A DNA stretch of 64,000 bases from Microcebus murinus (taxonomy: Eukaryota; Chordata; Mammalia; Primates; Cheirogaleidae): the NCBI RefSeq assembly GCF_040939455.1, contig NC_134112.1, positions 17,820,501 through 17,884,500 of the forward strand, written 5' to 3'. Position 1 is the first letter of the stretch; each line of letters begins with the position of its first letter. Positions 28,071 to 38,814 of this stretch are shown piece after piece. The notes beneath the pieces are model-generated. The model saw nothing but the letters and a program-made list of their open reading frames with translations, was not told where the DNA came from and did no database searches. The position numbers and the translations under genes were made by a program.

Positions 28071-28574
28071 TATTTTAAGCTAGAATTAAGGTTCCATTAT
28101 AGTGACTGGGTAGCACAGTCTGTTACAGAAAACTTGTGTCACAGCAAGTTGTCGTTATTCCACGACTGGAAATAAAGGGACTTCACTCATTTCGGATGCA
28201 CAGTTGACTGAGTACTGCTAAGACATGGTAGGTGTTCTACCATAAAGAGCAAGGGGAGTGACGGGAGGCTGTAAAGGATCCTACTTCATTAGTTGTTGAG
28301 GGGAAGAATTTCCCGTTGGTTACTAATCCAATGGTAGGAAGCTTGAAGTCCTTTCTGATGCCGAGAAGGAAAGAGACCACTTTCCAAAACCCCCTATATT
28401 ATCTGTAGGTGGAAGTCTTGGAGGTGTGAAAACGCACTTCTAACAACATTTAACTTAACTATACTGACTCCTAAACCAGTGCAGAAAATGAAGAGTAAGG
28501 GAACTTTGGGCAGTAGACTTAACCTTACGTTCCTACGTCTAAGACATAAACAGAAAAATAATACTGCTAACCCA

Positions 28575-28812
28575 CTTCATCACACGCAGTAGGTGCTCAG
28601 CGAACACTTGTCAACTTCTGCGAAGATTAACAGGAAGGAACAAGACAGAAACTGAAACCATTTGCTCATCAGCAGGCAGTCATGTAGGCATTACCATCCC
28701 CATTTAGAGAAGTCAACGCAGGCCCAGAAAGGCTAGCCAGAGTCCCACAAGAAGTCCATGTGGACTTCAGGTTAACTGAACGCCTGTAATCCTTACGCAG
28801 TGCACCCCACGG
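28575..28812 (-). repeat. MIR SINE (antisense)
   Basis: GCAGTAGGTGCTCAGCGAAC, CATTACCATCCCCATTTAGA and GAGTCCCACAAGAAGTCC follow antisense MIR. It lies just upstream of the CpG island. Confidence 0.65.
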
Positions 28813-29199
28813 CCTCTTCTCCGCCGAAGCTCTTGGCACCCTTGCTTTGCAGACAAACGACTTAAAATTTCAGCAGTGTCATTCAGCATCACGCAGGACG
28901 CTAACTTTTGCAGACTACTTTTGGGACGCTGAAACGCTTCCTTAATCTTCAGGCTGTGGTCAAGACATGGTATGCTTGCGCCAGCTAAGCTAATGGCAAG
29001 GCCTCCACGTGGCTGGGGGCCGAGGCCGAGCGAACGGCAGGCCCGGCAGGCTCCAAAGCGCCCGACGGCCTCTGGCTAACGCGGAACCCGGCAGCCGCTG
29101 ACCCGGGCACACCGGAGGGCGGCTGCGACGCTGGCCGGCCACGCGCAGGGGCGTGCCGCGCGTGACGCACTTCCGCCCTGCGCCTTCCGGCTTAAAGGG

Positions 29200-29549
29200 G
29201 ACCCAGACCCTCCTCGCAACAACAACAAAACCACCGCGCTTGCGGCTGGAGCCCCGGCTCCCGTCCCCGCCCTTCTGCCACCTGCCGACGCCTCGGCCGC
29301 GCCCGGCTGGTGCCTGCTCTGCGCTGCCGGGCCCGAGGGGTCAGGCGGAGAGCCGGGCCGCGCCCTTCGGCCAACTTCTCTCACTGCCAGCCGCGCCGCC
29401 TCGCGAGACCCAGGGCTGGGCCGCGCTCGTGGCCGCCGCGCAGCAGGAAGGGAGCGGCCGCAGGGGGGAACGCCCGGCCGAACTGTGCGGCCGGCGGCCC
29501 TGCCTGCGCGCGGAGGGCGGCGGTGGCGGGCCCAGCTGCCTTCTTTCAG
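29200..29549 (+). other. HERPUD2: Putative non-coding first exon of HERPUD2 (5' UTR)
   Basis: This stretch follows the ETS-like motifs and ends at TTTCAG|GTACCC (donor GT at 29,550-29,551). The strongest acceptor before the start codon is the long pyrimidine tract ending CCTTCTACAG|TCCGG at 29,745. Together they suggest a 196-bp first intron. The same TTCTTTCAG could instead be read as an acceptor, and an unspliced leader is also possible, so the left edge and splicing are guesses. Confidence 0.4.
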
Positions 29550-29811
29550 GTACCCGCCCCCGGCTGTCCGCCCTGAGCCACCCAACTTCTTCCCCGGCCC
29601 GCGCAGCGGGGCGGTCGCGTAGGGGCCTTGTTGCGTTTCAGCTTGGGGGTCGCGGCGGGGGCGGGGCGGTGACCGCGGCGGTCTTGTCCTTACCCTCCCA
29701 ACCTCCCTTCTCTTCGCTTACTCTTTCCCCCGCCTCCTTCTACAGTCCGGAGCCCGGCGGAGCCCGGACCTGGCGGGGAGAACTGCATCCACGGCCCAGC
29801 ACCCAGACGCC

Positions 29812-29856
29812 ACCGCTGCTGCCGCCGCCGCCGCCGCCGCCGTCGCCGCCACCGCC
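29812..29856 (+). repeat. GCC trinucleotide repeat in the 5' UTR
   Basis: Consecutive GCN triplets (mostly GCC, with two early GCT, one GTC and one ACC interruption) span about 45 bases. Interruptions reduce but do not abolish the chance of length variation. Confidence 0.9.
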
Positions 29857-29879
29857 TCTGTCCATCCTTGGTACTGGCA

Positions 29880-29933
29880 ATGGCCTTCTTATCGCCCGAT
29901 GCACTTGTGACTGATCTGGACACGGAATACTAA
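29880..29933 (+). CDS. Upstream ORF, 17 codons, in the HERPUD2 leader
   Basis: ATG at 29,880 has G at -3 and G at +4, a strong initiation context, and the frame runs 17 codons to TAA at 29,931-29,933. The predicted peptide is MAFLSPDALVTDLDTEY. The stop lies 102 bases before the main start codon, which allows reinitiation. A second upstream ATG at 29,899 opens a three-codon ORF (stop TGA 29,908-29,910) in another frame. Whether the peptide is made, and whether the leader is retained after splicing, cannot be told from sequence. Confidence 0.5.
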   Translation: MAFLSPDALVTDLDTEY

Positions 29934-30035
29934 GAACTCACTTCTGTCCTCATCCCATTCGCGCCGGCGGTAACCACCTCGGTTCCTTTGGGTTTAACTG
30001 CTGCTCCTCTTGACTCCGTCCGACTTTGGGGCACC

Positions 30036-30182
30036 ATGGACCAAAGTGGGATGGAGATTCCTGTGACCCTCATCATTAAAGCACCGAATCAGAAATACAG
30101 TGACCAGACTATTAGCTGCTTCTTGAACTGGACCGTGGGGAAACTAAAAATGCATCTATCTAACGTATACCCTAGCAAACCA
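30036..30182 (+). CDS. HERPUD2: HERPUD2 first coding exon (residues 1-49)
   Basis: HERPUD2 is a HERP-family protein with an N-terminal ubiquitin-like domain and a C-terminal membrane-embedded part. The family works at the ER membrane; HERPUD1 supports ER-associated degradation with HRD1, and HERPUD2 is thought to act in the same pathway. This exon opens MDQSGMEIPVTLIIKAP and ends at HLSNVYPSKP, covering the first strands and helix of the ubiquitin-like fold, with the WTVGKLK segment typical of the HERP subfamily. The ATG sits in CACCATGG, an ideal start context, and no other in-frame ATG lies between it and the leader. The exon ends CCA|GTAAGT, so the intron is phase 0. MDQSGMEIP distinguishes it from HERPUD1, whose N-terminus is Glu-rich. 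The frame is intact. Confidence 0.96.
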
Positions 30183-30682
30183 GTAAGTGTGTAAAAAAGC
30201 TGGGTGCAACTGCTCTGACCAGCTTTTCGTGCCATGTACCTTCCTTCTCCCTGTTTCTCCCCTCCCGTCTTGAATCAAATAGGTCTCCCTTTGGTAGACT
30301 GCGAAGTATTTTGAGTTCTGAGGTTGTGGGTGTCTCCTGAGTTTCCTAACCATCATTAATATCTTCCTGATAAGGTTCAGTTAATTAGGAAGAGTATGCA
30401 GAAATATCAAGAGACATAAGAATTGGCAGGCACGGAAAGGACACCATTTTCCTTGGACTTAAAGTCATCAACTTAATATGGGAATGACAGGTGCATCTCA
30501 GAAAAAAAGATAAAAGAAGCACTACAACCCATATTAGACTTTTATTGCATAATAGACTAAAATCCCATTTAACTCTCAACAGTTGGTGCAGAAGTTTGAA
30601 TAGAAATTGAAAATAATTTTTCTTTCTTGGAAATTTAAGTATGTGACCCCTATAAAAATTATACTCTCAAGACTACTATATA

Positions 30683-30810
30683 GGCCGGTAGTGGTGGCTC
30701 ATGCCTGTAATCCTAGCACTCTGGGAGGTGAAGGCCGGAGGATCGCTCAAGGTTAAAAGTTCGAGACCAGCCTGAGCAAGAGCGAGACCCTCATCTCTAC
30801 TAAAAATAGA
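30683..30810 (+). mobile_element. Alu left monomer fragment
   Basis: From GGCCGGTAGTGGTGGCTCAT to CTCTACTAAAAATAGAA. The right monomer is missing. It lies 500 bp inside the intron, in the transcript's sense orientation. Confidence 0.88.
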
Positions 30811-31234
30811 ATTTTAAGTTTTTATATACGTATATTTTTAAAAACCCCAAAACTACAATATATGTTTCAAGAAGCAAAGAGTTAAAGGTGTGGGTTCACT
30901 TTCTTCTGACACTACTACTTCCACATTTTTCTCCTGTAGAGGATACATGGACATTTCTTTAGAAGAGAACAGTCCTTCCATCCCCCACCATTTGGTCCAT
31001 CTTTTTATTCCTTTCATATGGCCACATGTAGATCATTGTGTCAGTGTTTTCCATTTACCTGGATATTGCAAAGATAATAAAATACAGACTGTACAGCTCC
31101 ATTTGTCCCCAAAGTCAGATTTGAAAGGACATGGTTGGTAATTAAGAAGTCTTGGAATAGTTTAGAAGAGAAGAGAAATGTTTTATAAAGTACTGTGTAC
31201 AAAAGTGAGGCTTTCACATTCTCCATTACATACA

Positions 31235-31517
31235 TTTTTTTATTCTTTTTTTTCTTTTTTGAGACAAGATCTCTCTCTGTTGCCCAGGCTGGAGTACAGT
31301 GGCATCATTATAACTCACTGTAACCCCAAACTCTTAGGTTCAAGCAGTCCTCCTGCTTCAGCCTCCCAAGTATTGTAGTTTGGGCTATAGGTGCATGCCA
31401 CCACACATGGCTAATTTTTCTATGTTTCATGGAGCAGTAGGGTCTCGCTATGTTGCTCAGGCTAGTCTTGAACTGTTGGCCTCAAGTCTCCTAAAGTGCT
31501 AGCCACCACACCTGGCT
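31235..31517 (-). mobile_element. Alu (antisense), old copy
   Basis: From a T-rich tail and GAGACAAGATCTCTCTCTG to CCACCACACCTGGC. It lacks the lemur-specific linker and is well diverged, so it is an early dimeric Alu. Confidence 0.88.
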
Positions 31518-33339
31518 AAATTTTTCTTCTTGAATAAATAGTGTTCAGTTACTAAACCTTTTGTTTAAATAATGAAGAGGCTTGGATTTTAGGGTGATAA
31601 ATATTTTTCTCATCAAACTTCAGATGGATCCTTTGGAAGGCAACTATGCTCTTTAGGCTTCACACTTGTTTTATGCACCTAAGTAAGAAAGACATTTAAT
31701 CTGTATCAAGATATTTGTGAATTAAGACTGTTTCAGTGTTGCAATATTAAGTTAGGTTTTTAGTTTTCTAGAATAACTACAGAACTAGGGCAGTTATTGC
31801 AAAAACAGGTGGTTTAGAAAAACAACTTAGATGGCATTAGCTGTGTTTGTCAGTACTTTGATAAATATTTTTAGTAGGGGGAAAAAAGCCCTGAATATGT
31901 AAGTACTTGGAACAAACTAGTTGGAGCTCTCATTTATTCAAACATTTTATTTGGAAGTTAAAATTTATAGAGAGAGTAACAATTTGAAAATTTCTCCTTT
32001 ACAAAAGATTTCCTGTTGCATATGCTTAGTTTTACACATTTTTGAAGTGAAAAATAGCTTTTCAAAGTGGTCAAAATTAAAATTCATAGACTTCTCTAGT
32101 ACCACCCAAATACCATTTGTAAGTACTTTCTTGAACGTATATACTTATGTGAGATCTTTGTTTATATTATTAAACCAAAAGGAACTGGTCTGCAGTATGT
32201 AGACCAACAGTTACCACTTTTCTAAAACTTTTTTTTTTTAAGCTGCCTTATCTGCCCCAGGGGAAGCCTGTTTTGGCAGGAGTTCTGCCTATGCAGTGCT
32301 AATCACTAGTGGAGGACTGTTAGTCAGCTATTTGAGGACAAGATCAGTTGCAGAACTTCTCTCCTCCTTCTGAGCTGCCTACTTCTTGTAGACACACTGC
32401 AGACACTTTTGGAGACTATACCAAATACTGTGCAGTCTATTAATGACCTCTGTAAGTTTTCTTCAAGTGAATTGTAATGTCTAAAGTTCTTTTCTAGGAT
32501 AATGAGAGTGGGTGGAGCCTAGGGCTGGGGAGTTCATGTATTTATTGTCATAGAATTTTGCCGAAAACTTTGTATAGTTATGAGATTTTTCAGGTTTATG
32601 TTCTGATTTATTTATCCTGTAAGAATTGATTTGAAGCATCACAGTTGCTGAGCAGCTGTTTAATGATAACCCAAAGCCATAGGTAGTCCACAACATAGGA
32701 ATTTGAGTCCTAAAAGTTTATTTTGTGAGGTTGTTATTTAGAATTCAGAACAGTTTTCTTTTAGCAGTATTACAAAAGAAGAAGTTTAGGTTCTTATGAC
32801 CACCCATGGTTGTTACTTAACACCGATACTGTGTGTGTTTTTCAAGTGCTATTTGGTGTTTAATGGGGATCATTTCTTGTGCCCATTTCTTGCACATCTG
32901 CCTGATGAACGTGGGTGGGCTTGGAAGCAGAGTAGGGCTCCAGTGCCTTGTAGGAGCAGGAGTTCCCCAGTAAGAAGTAGAAAAGTCAACACTGCTCTAA
33001 TTGGATCTGATGGGTCAAGGGTAGGTGGAGGGCCTTGGTCCCTGTGGGCAGTGGCTCCTAGGAAAATAAATGGGAGCTGGTGGAGGAGGGAAAATGGAGA
33101 TTTGAAGTTGTCCTTTTAGGATCCCTGCAAGGGTAGGTCACATGTCTACATGCTGTTAGTGGAGTTTTGGCTAAACTCTCAAAGTCTTAAGATCTTAAGA
33201 TCTAGCTTTATGGTCAGATATTGATTTGACTTAATCACAGATAGTTGTCCTGTGGATATTTAAAGTTCAACTTTCCCTCCCCCAATAAACTGACAACAAT
33301 TGTATCTCTCCCCACCTAAAGCACACTTTCTTGGGCTTC

Positions 33340-33620
33340 ATTTATTTATTTAACTAGTATTTTATTGACTGGTATTTGAATATCTCTGGTTAGTATGAAG
33401 ATGATGTTAAGAGTCCTTTGCTGTTATGAAACTCGGATCTAGTGGGGGATGCAGACATGTAAGTAAATGGCTATACTATTATGTTACTGGTGTTGTACAG
33501 GAGGGATGTGCTGTGTGCTGTAGGAGCACAGGGAACGGTTAACTCTGGAGTAGGGATTAGGGGAATGTGTAGCCTTCAAGAAAAGGTTCACAGGGACATT
33601 TGCATTTTTGTAAAGAGTCA
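33340..33620 (-). mobile_element. L2 fragment (antisense)
   Basis: GGATCTAGTGGGGGATGCAG, ATGTAAGTAAATGG and GGAGCACAGGGAACGG resemble antisense L2 wording (segment after the 'gggatacag' motif). Diverged. Confidence 0.5.
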
Positions 33621-33675
33621 ATAACAGTTTTAAGCAGACAAGATGAGCCAGAATCATCATCAGATATCTTTTTTT

Positions 33676-34038
33676 TTCTTTACTATTTTTTTTTTTTTTT
33701 TTTTTGAGACAGAGTCTCGCTTTGTTGCCCAGGCTAGAGTGAGTGCCGTGGCGTCAGCCTAGCTCACAGCAACCTCAAACTCCTGGGCTCGAGTGATCCT
33801 TCTGCCTCAGCCTCCCGGGTAGCTGGGACTACAGGCATGCGCCACCATGCCCGGCTAATTTTTTATACATATATCAGTTGGCCAATTAATTTCTTTCTAT
33901 TTATAGTAGAGATGGGGTCTCGCTCTTGCTCAGGCTGGTTTCGAACTCCTGACCTTGAGCAATCCGCCCGCCTCGGCCTCCCAAGAGCTAGGATTACAGG
34001 CGTGAGCCACAGCGCCCGGCCTTCTTTACTATTTTTTT
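33676..34038 (-). mobile_element. Lemur-type Alu (antisense) with 17-bp target duplication
   Basis: The body (33,693-34,021) runs from poly(T) and GAGACAGAGTCTCGC to CACAGCGCCCGGCC with the lemur linker CAGTTGGCCAATTAATTTC. TTCTTTACTATTTTTTT flanks it at 33,676-33,692 and 34,022-34,038. One of the youngest copies here. Confidence 0.95.
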
Positions 34039-35469
34039 AGAGTTAATGTTTGCACTGAGTAATATACTACTAAGTAAAAAGGTTTTAGATCCTCACTGGG
34101 TTATGAAGGGAGAAGTATTTTCTAGTTAGGAGTTTAGACAGTTGCCATATTTATGAAACTGTTCACAAAGTGGTCATTAAAAACCTCAGGTGTGGAATTG
34201 AGCACTTTTGGAGTATAGCTAACTTTGAATAGTATTGATAATTGGTTTAGGACTTGATTTAGGAACTGGGAAGTGCTCCAGTTCATGTTGATAACTGGAT
34301 AGTTATGAATGTTTTTCTAACATGACATTTGTTGTCACTTCATGACTTTAGTTTTTCAGATACTGAAATTGTGTGAAATAGTGTGAAATAATTGTTAAAT
34401 TTTGGTAATTGTTATTAGGTGGTAAAGATACCTGATGAGAAGGCCACTTTTACTTGGTTTTCAGACGTTGATCTGAGTTTAGACTTAGTTGTCAGAGATG
34501 TAACTATCAAAGTGGTTGAACTTGTTATCTAGTAGAATGGATTATCCCAGGGAAAACTTAAAAAATACGTATCTAAATCCAATGAGGCACCTTTCTCATT
34601 ATCTTCTCTTACTGTCCTCATATAAAACATTAACTAAAATGGATCTGACTTACCCTGAATTCAATTTTGAAGGCATATCTTTCTGGCCCTTGGCTCCCAT
34701 TTCAGTCTTGGGGTCAAAATGCCTCTTGCTTGTGTCCCTCAGTTCTAGGTAGATTTCCTCTGTCCCTAAAGTAGTCACTTTCTTTACTTTGGTCTTTTAG
34801 GCAGGTTTGTGCTGCCAAATTATTCCTTTATTCTCAGATTCTGTTAGAATTAAAGAAGCAAGAATAGAACCAGTTGTATAGGTTCTATTCTGAGAATATA
34901 ACATTCCTTATCCAGATTGCCAGAAGGAAGTCTTACTTTCATAATCAGTGGAAATAGCTTCTAATAAATCATTTGAAATTTATCTTTTTTTTCATTTTTG
35001 TAATTCCCTCTTAGCCATGTCAGTTTTAAAACCTGATAGTTTAACCAACTTGGAACTGTTGTTTCAAAGGGGCTATAATCCCTACACATAAATTTTAATT
35101 TTGTTTTATAAGACTACTATCTTCTAAAATTTTAACAAATGTTAGGCTTTTGTATCACCTAGCAATATAATTCAAATTTTTAAAACCCTTTTTGAGCAAA
35201 GGGTACTCTTAAATTAAATGTGAAGGTTGATAAAAAACAGACTAAGAGTTTGAGTGACTACTGACTAAAATTTGTTTTATTAATGTTCTTTGTAAGTCTT
35301 CTAATGTCTTTATGGAAAATAACAATACTATGAAGGTAATGCTTTGTTTAATTATGCATCAGTGCTTTTTAAAATAGGATTTTTTTTTAGAACTGTTTCT
35401 CTTCTTAATATAAATACTAGTTTGATTATATAGAACGCTTTTATTCAACTGCTGATTTTATACTAACAT

Positions 35470-35702
35470 TTACTAAGTGGTAGCCATGTGTACCAGGCAA
35501 TACCATTTGATAAACTTTATCACATTTATTACTTGTATACACATTATGATGTAAGGTTTCTTATTAACTCTATTTTACAGATGAGGAAACTGAGGCTTAA
35601 TGCTTTTTTTTTGCCTAAGGTCATAGAACTCTTAAGTAGTTGAATTGGAATTTGAACCCAGGTTGGTCTGACTTGGAAGCTTAACCATCACCACATGCGT
35701 TG
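35470..35702 (-). repeat. MIR SINE (antisense)
   Basis: TTTACAGATGAGGAAACTGA, GGTCATAGAACTCTTAAGTA and GGAATTTGAACCCAGGTTGG follow antisense MIR to its tRNA-like head. Confidence 0.85.
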
Positions 35703-37779
35703 TATATGATGGCTGTGTATAATGAGATGAAGAAAGGCATTTAAGAACATGGCCAATTCAGTTATATATTTGTAAACTAAAAAGAACCAATCAATATAAA
35801 AAGAGGTATATATGTTTAGATGGTTTGTTGTCTAAAAGCTAACACAAATGGATGAATAGATAACATAGCCTTATTACTGTGCTAACACCTAACAGCTTAG
35901 TGTGTGGTTATTTCTGTTTATTCTGATAAATTATAGGGAATATATGGGAACACAACATCCTAAGACTGCAAAACACGTTGCTTTGCTCCATCTTTTCAGT
36001 CTACTAGTTTTTATGAAATATAGCAGTTGAATACTTTGGCATTCTCTGTTGCATATCAGGTGTATATCTGGTATGTGAGTGACCTGTGGACACAGCTAAA
36101 CGGGAAATGCCTTTTTGGAATTCCAGAGAATATTACTCTTTAAGCTTCCATAAGCTAGTTTTGCTTATTGTTAGCTGCAAAGAGATAAGGGGTAGAGGCA
36201 GTTTGGATAACTGCTTCCATTTACAGCGTTTCTCAGGGTTGTGGGGCTTTAGATTGGGTGAATTTAATGGGAGATGGAAAGGAGATGTGTACCAGTACAA
36301 ATCCACAGAATTCGTTTCCCACAGAAACAATATTTCATGTACCTTCTGCAATTCAGGTCAACTATTTAATACTTGTTGAACTCTGTATAAGTACTGAAAT
36401 GTTAATAGTTACTACTTTCAGAGGACTTGGATTATAGTTCTTTGAACTTACTTGTAGGATGAAGATTGTTTTACTGAGCTATTAATATGCTAGATATTTT
36501 AAACTTAAAAATCTGTATTTTAAAATTAGCATATGGAAATTGATTATGCTGAATTTGGATACACTAGGAACATGATTTTTAAGCCATAATTATGAGAGAC
36601 CCATTTAGTTCTTGACATAAAAAAATTAACCTTTTGATACTAACTAGGTGACTTTCTTAAAATATAAGTGTTGTTGGCTTTGTAAACTCATCTGTCAGAC
36701 TCTTGTGAATACTTTAAATGTATTAGTGATGTATAGTATATTATCTGCTTTTGATATCTGGTTAAATATTAAAGGGTCAGACACTTCAGATAATGGTATT
36801 TATGTAATCCTTTTAGAAAGAAAAAAATCTCTTCAGATTTGAATTTATTTTGCATATTATGCCAGTCAGTGAGCTTTCTTCATCTTGGTTTTTAGCAGTG
36901 TCTGTTAAGTGAGTTAGAGAGCTTTTCTTGGCCAGCTGGTTAAGCAGTTGTTTGGATAGTTCTGTCTTTGGGCTACTCAGAGTACTATCAGGATGTTTCT
37001 ACCTCGTTCTTCATCTAAATACTTAGCTGACTGTGTTCTGCAATATATGACCAAGCTTTGTCTAGGATGATGCAGTGGAGGTAATGAAAGGAGTGTACAT
37101 GATAGGATTTGCTGACTATTGGATGAAGGAGTGAGCACCCACCCGGAAGAACAGAACAGTGGTGGTGGTAACAATGATGGTCAATTATATCTTACCAGTA
37201 AACCTTTTAATTGACAATTTAATTAGTACTTTTAGATTTGCTAATCCTGAATCTTCTGATTCTTACATTTAAAGGGTATCATGTAATTTTTTTAACATTG
37301 AGAGACAAATCAGTTTTTATTGTGTTAAGCTACTGAGATCTTGGGGTTTGTTATAGTGGCTATTGTACTTACCCTAATTAATAAAGAAGTAGATTTTTCA
37401 ATCAAGGTAAAAGATAGTGTTATTAGCAGGTCTGGATGAATGAGAGTATATCAGTTTTACAAGTTAAATTTAATTTGAATTTCCATCTCAAATCTGTACT
37501 TTTCCTAATGCTGTAGCTTACAATACCAAAATAACTACTTGAAAATTCAGTTGATTATTGTCATTTGTTATCATGTCTAACAAATAGTAAATTCACTGGT
37601 ATTTGAAAAGGCATTTGTTTTTAGTAACAAAATTTTCCAAGTCTCACTTATTACCTAATTTAAGCACATGAGAAATTTATTTTTCTCTGTTTTTAATCAC
37701 AGTATAATTAAAGAATTCCCTTTCCTTTTAAAACTTCAGATTATCTGAAGGTATTTGAATATTCAAATGAAAATAATGT

Positions 37780-38560
37780 GACTTTTCTTATAGAGTTATA
37801 ATTCACATACTGTAGAATTTGCTCTTTTAAAGTGTACAAGTCATTGGTTTGTAGTATTTCAGAGTTGTGTAGTCCATTATTGCTATCTAATAATTCTAGA
37901 ACATTTTCATCACCCCAAAAAGAAACCTTGTACCTATTAGCAGTCACTTTTCATTCTTTCTTTCCCCAGCTCATGGTAATCACTAATCTACTCACTGTCT
38001 CTAATGATTTGCCTATTCTGGACATTCATATAAATAGAATCATAGTTATATGGCCTTTTATGTGTGATGTCTTTCACTTAGCATAATGTTTACAAGGTTC
38101 ACCTATGTTATAGCATGTGTCAGGGCTTCATTCCTTTCTAAAGGCCAAATTATATTCCATTAAATTTATGTATATTTTGTTTTTCCATTTATCAGTTGCT
38201 AGACATTTGTGTTATTTCTACTTTTTGACTATTATGAATAATGCTATGAACATTCTTGTGTAAGTTTTTGTATAACATATTTTCAGTTTTCTTTAGTTTA
38301 TACCTAGGAATGGAATTGAATATATACTGTGTCACAGGATAACTCTTATGTTTAACTTTCTGAGGAACTGCGAAACTGTTTTCCACAGTGGCTGTACCAT
38401 TTTACTTTCCTACCGGCACTGTATAAGGGTTCCAATTTTTATGCATCCTTGACTTGTTTTTGCTTTATGTATTTTGGGGGATATCATACAATTGTGTTTT
38501 ATTTTTGTGTTCTGCTTTTCTGAGGATTGATATTTCCTTGCTGTGAAAAGATAAAATAAT
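37780..38560 (-). mobile_element. Old L1 fragment (antisense, ~780 bp)
   Basis: The ordered phrases TAGAGTTATAATTCACATAC, AGAACATTTTCATCACCCC, TTTCACTTAGCATAATGTTT, AAATTATATTCCATTAAATT, TGAATAATGCTATGAACATT and TTTTCCACAGTGGCTGTACC are the classic antisense L1M wording. Confidence 0.85.
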
Positions 38561-38814
38561 TTATTTGAAGTTGACCACTAATTTTGAGAAAAATACTAAA
38601 ATATTAACATGATTGCTCCTTCATCATAATCTGCTAATATCAGTACCACATGTAGAAATGAATCAGATGAATTTCACACCAGCAAGTGTTTTAAATTAGT
38701 TTTGTGATTCATAGACTAGATGTTTTATTTTCATTCTTATGATTATATGTAAAATAACTGATAAAACAAACTTCAAATGAGTTGGCTCTTCCAAATCTGT
38801 GTAAAACTTTTTGG

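Larger units (their letters stand above)
29746..30035 (+). other. HERPUD2: 5' UTR part of the start-codon exon
   Basis: The presumed acceptor at 29,744-29,745 has a pyrimidine tract of some 50 bases, the best in the island. From there the leader runs 290 bases to the start codon. It contains a GCC-rich repeat (29,812-29,856) and a strong-context upstream ORF (29,880-29,933). Alternative donors such as TTG|GTACTG near 29,870 could remove parts of it. Confidence 0.6.
28950..30050 (+). promoter_or_regulatory. HERPUD2: CpG island promoter of HERPUD2
   Basis: G+C and CpG density rise abruptly at about 28,985 and fall after about 30,000, in an otherwise AT-rich region, and the island ends at the HERPUD2 start codon. 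There is no TATA box at a convincing position. Visible motifs are an E-box CCACGTGG (29,005-29,012), a CRE-like half-site TGACGCAC (29,163-29,170) running into ETS-like ACTTCCG (29,169-29,175), a second CTTCCGG (29,184-29,190) and GC boxes GGGGCGGGGC (29,657-29,666). The ETS pair makes 29,200-29,300 a plausible start region. I did not find a complete ER-stress element (CCAAT-N9-CCACG). The transcription start is inferred. Confidence 0.85.

Noticed and set aside
28984..29012. Possible ER-stress element around CCACGTGG
   Set aside because: The bases upstream read CTAATGGCAAGGCCT, without CCAAT at the required nine-base spacing in either orientation.
29076..29585. 169-codon minus-strand frame, possible divergent gene
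   Set aside because: Composition is that expected of antisense CpG-island DNA (Arg/Ala/Gly/Pro), with no domain and no matching exon to the left. A non-coding divergent transcript remains possible but cannot be seen in sequence.
29153..29914. 253-codon open frame on + through the CpG island
   Set aside because: It is Pro/Arg/Ala-rich, overlaps the promoter and leader, and starts upstream of the likely transcription start. High G+C removes stop codons by chance. The minus strand is equally open (29,076-29,585).
37832..38086. 84-codon + frame in the first long intron, considered as an extra exon
   Set aside because: It lies in antisense L1 sequence and has no suitable splice sites in phase with the flanking exons.
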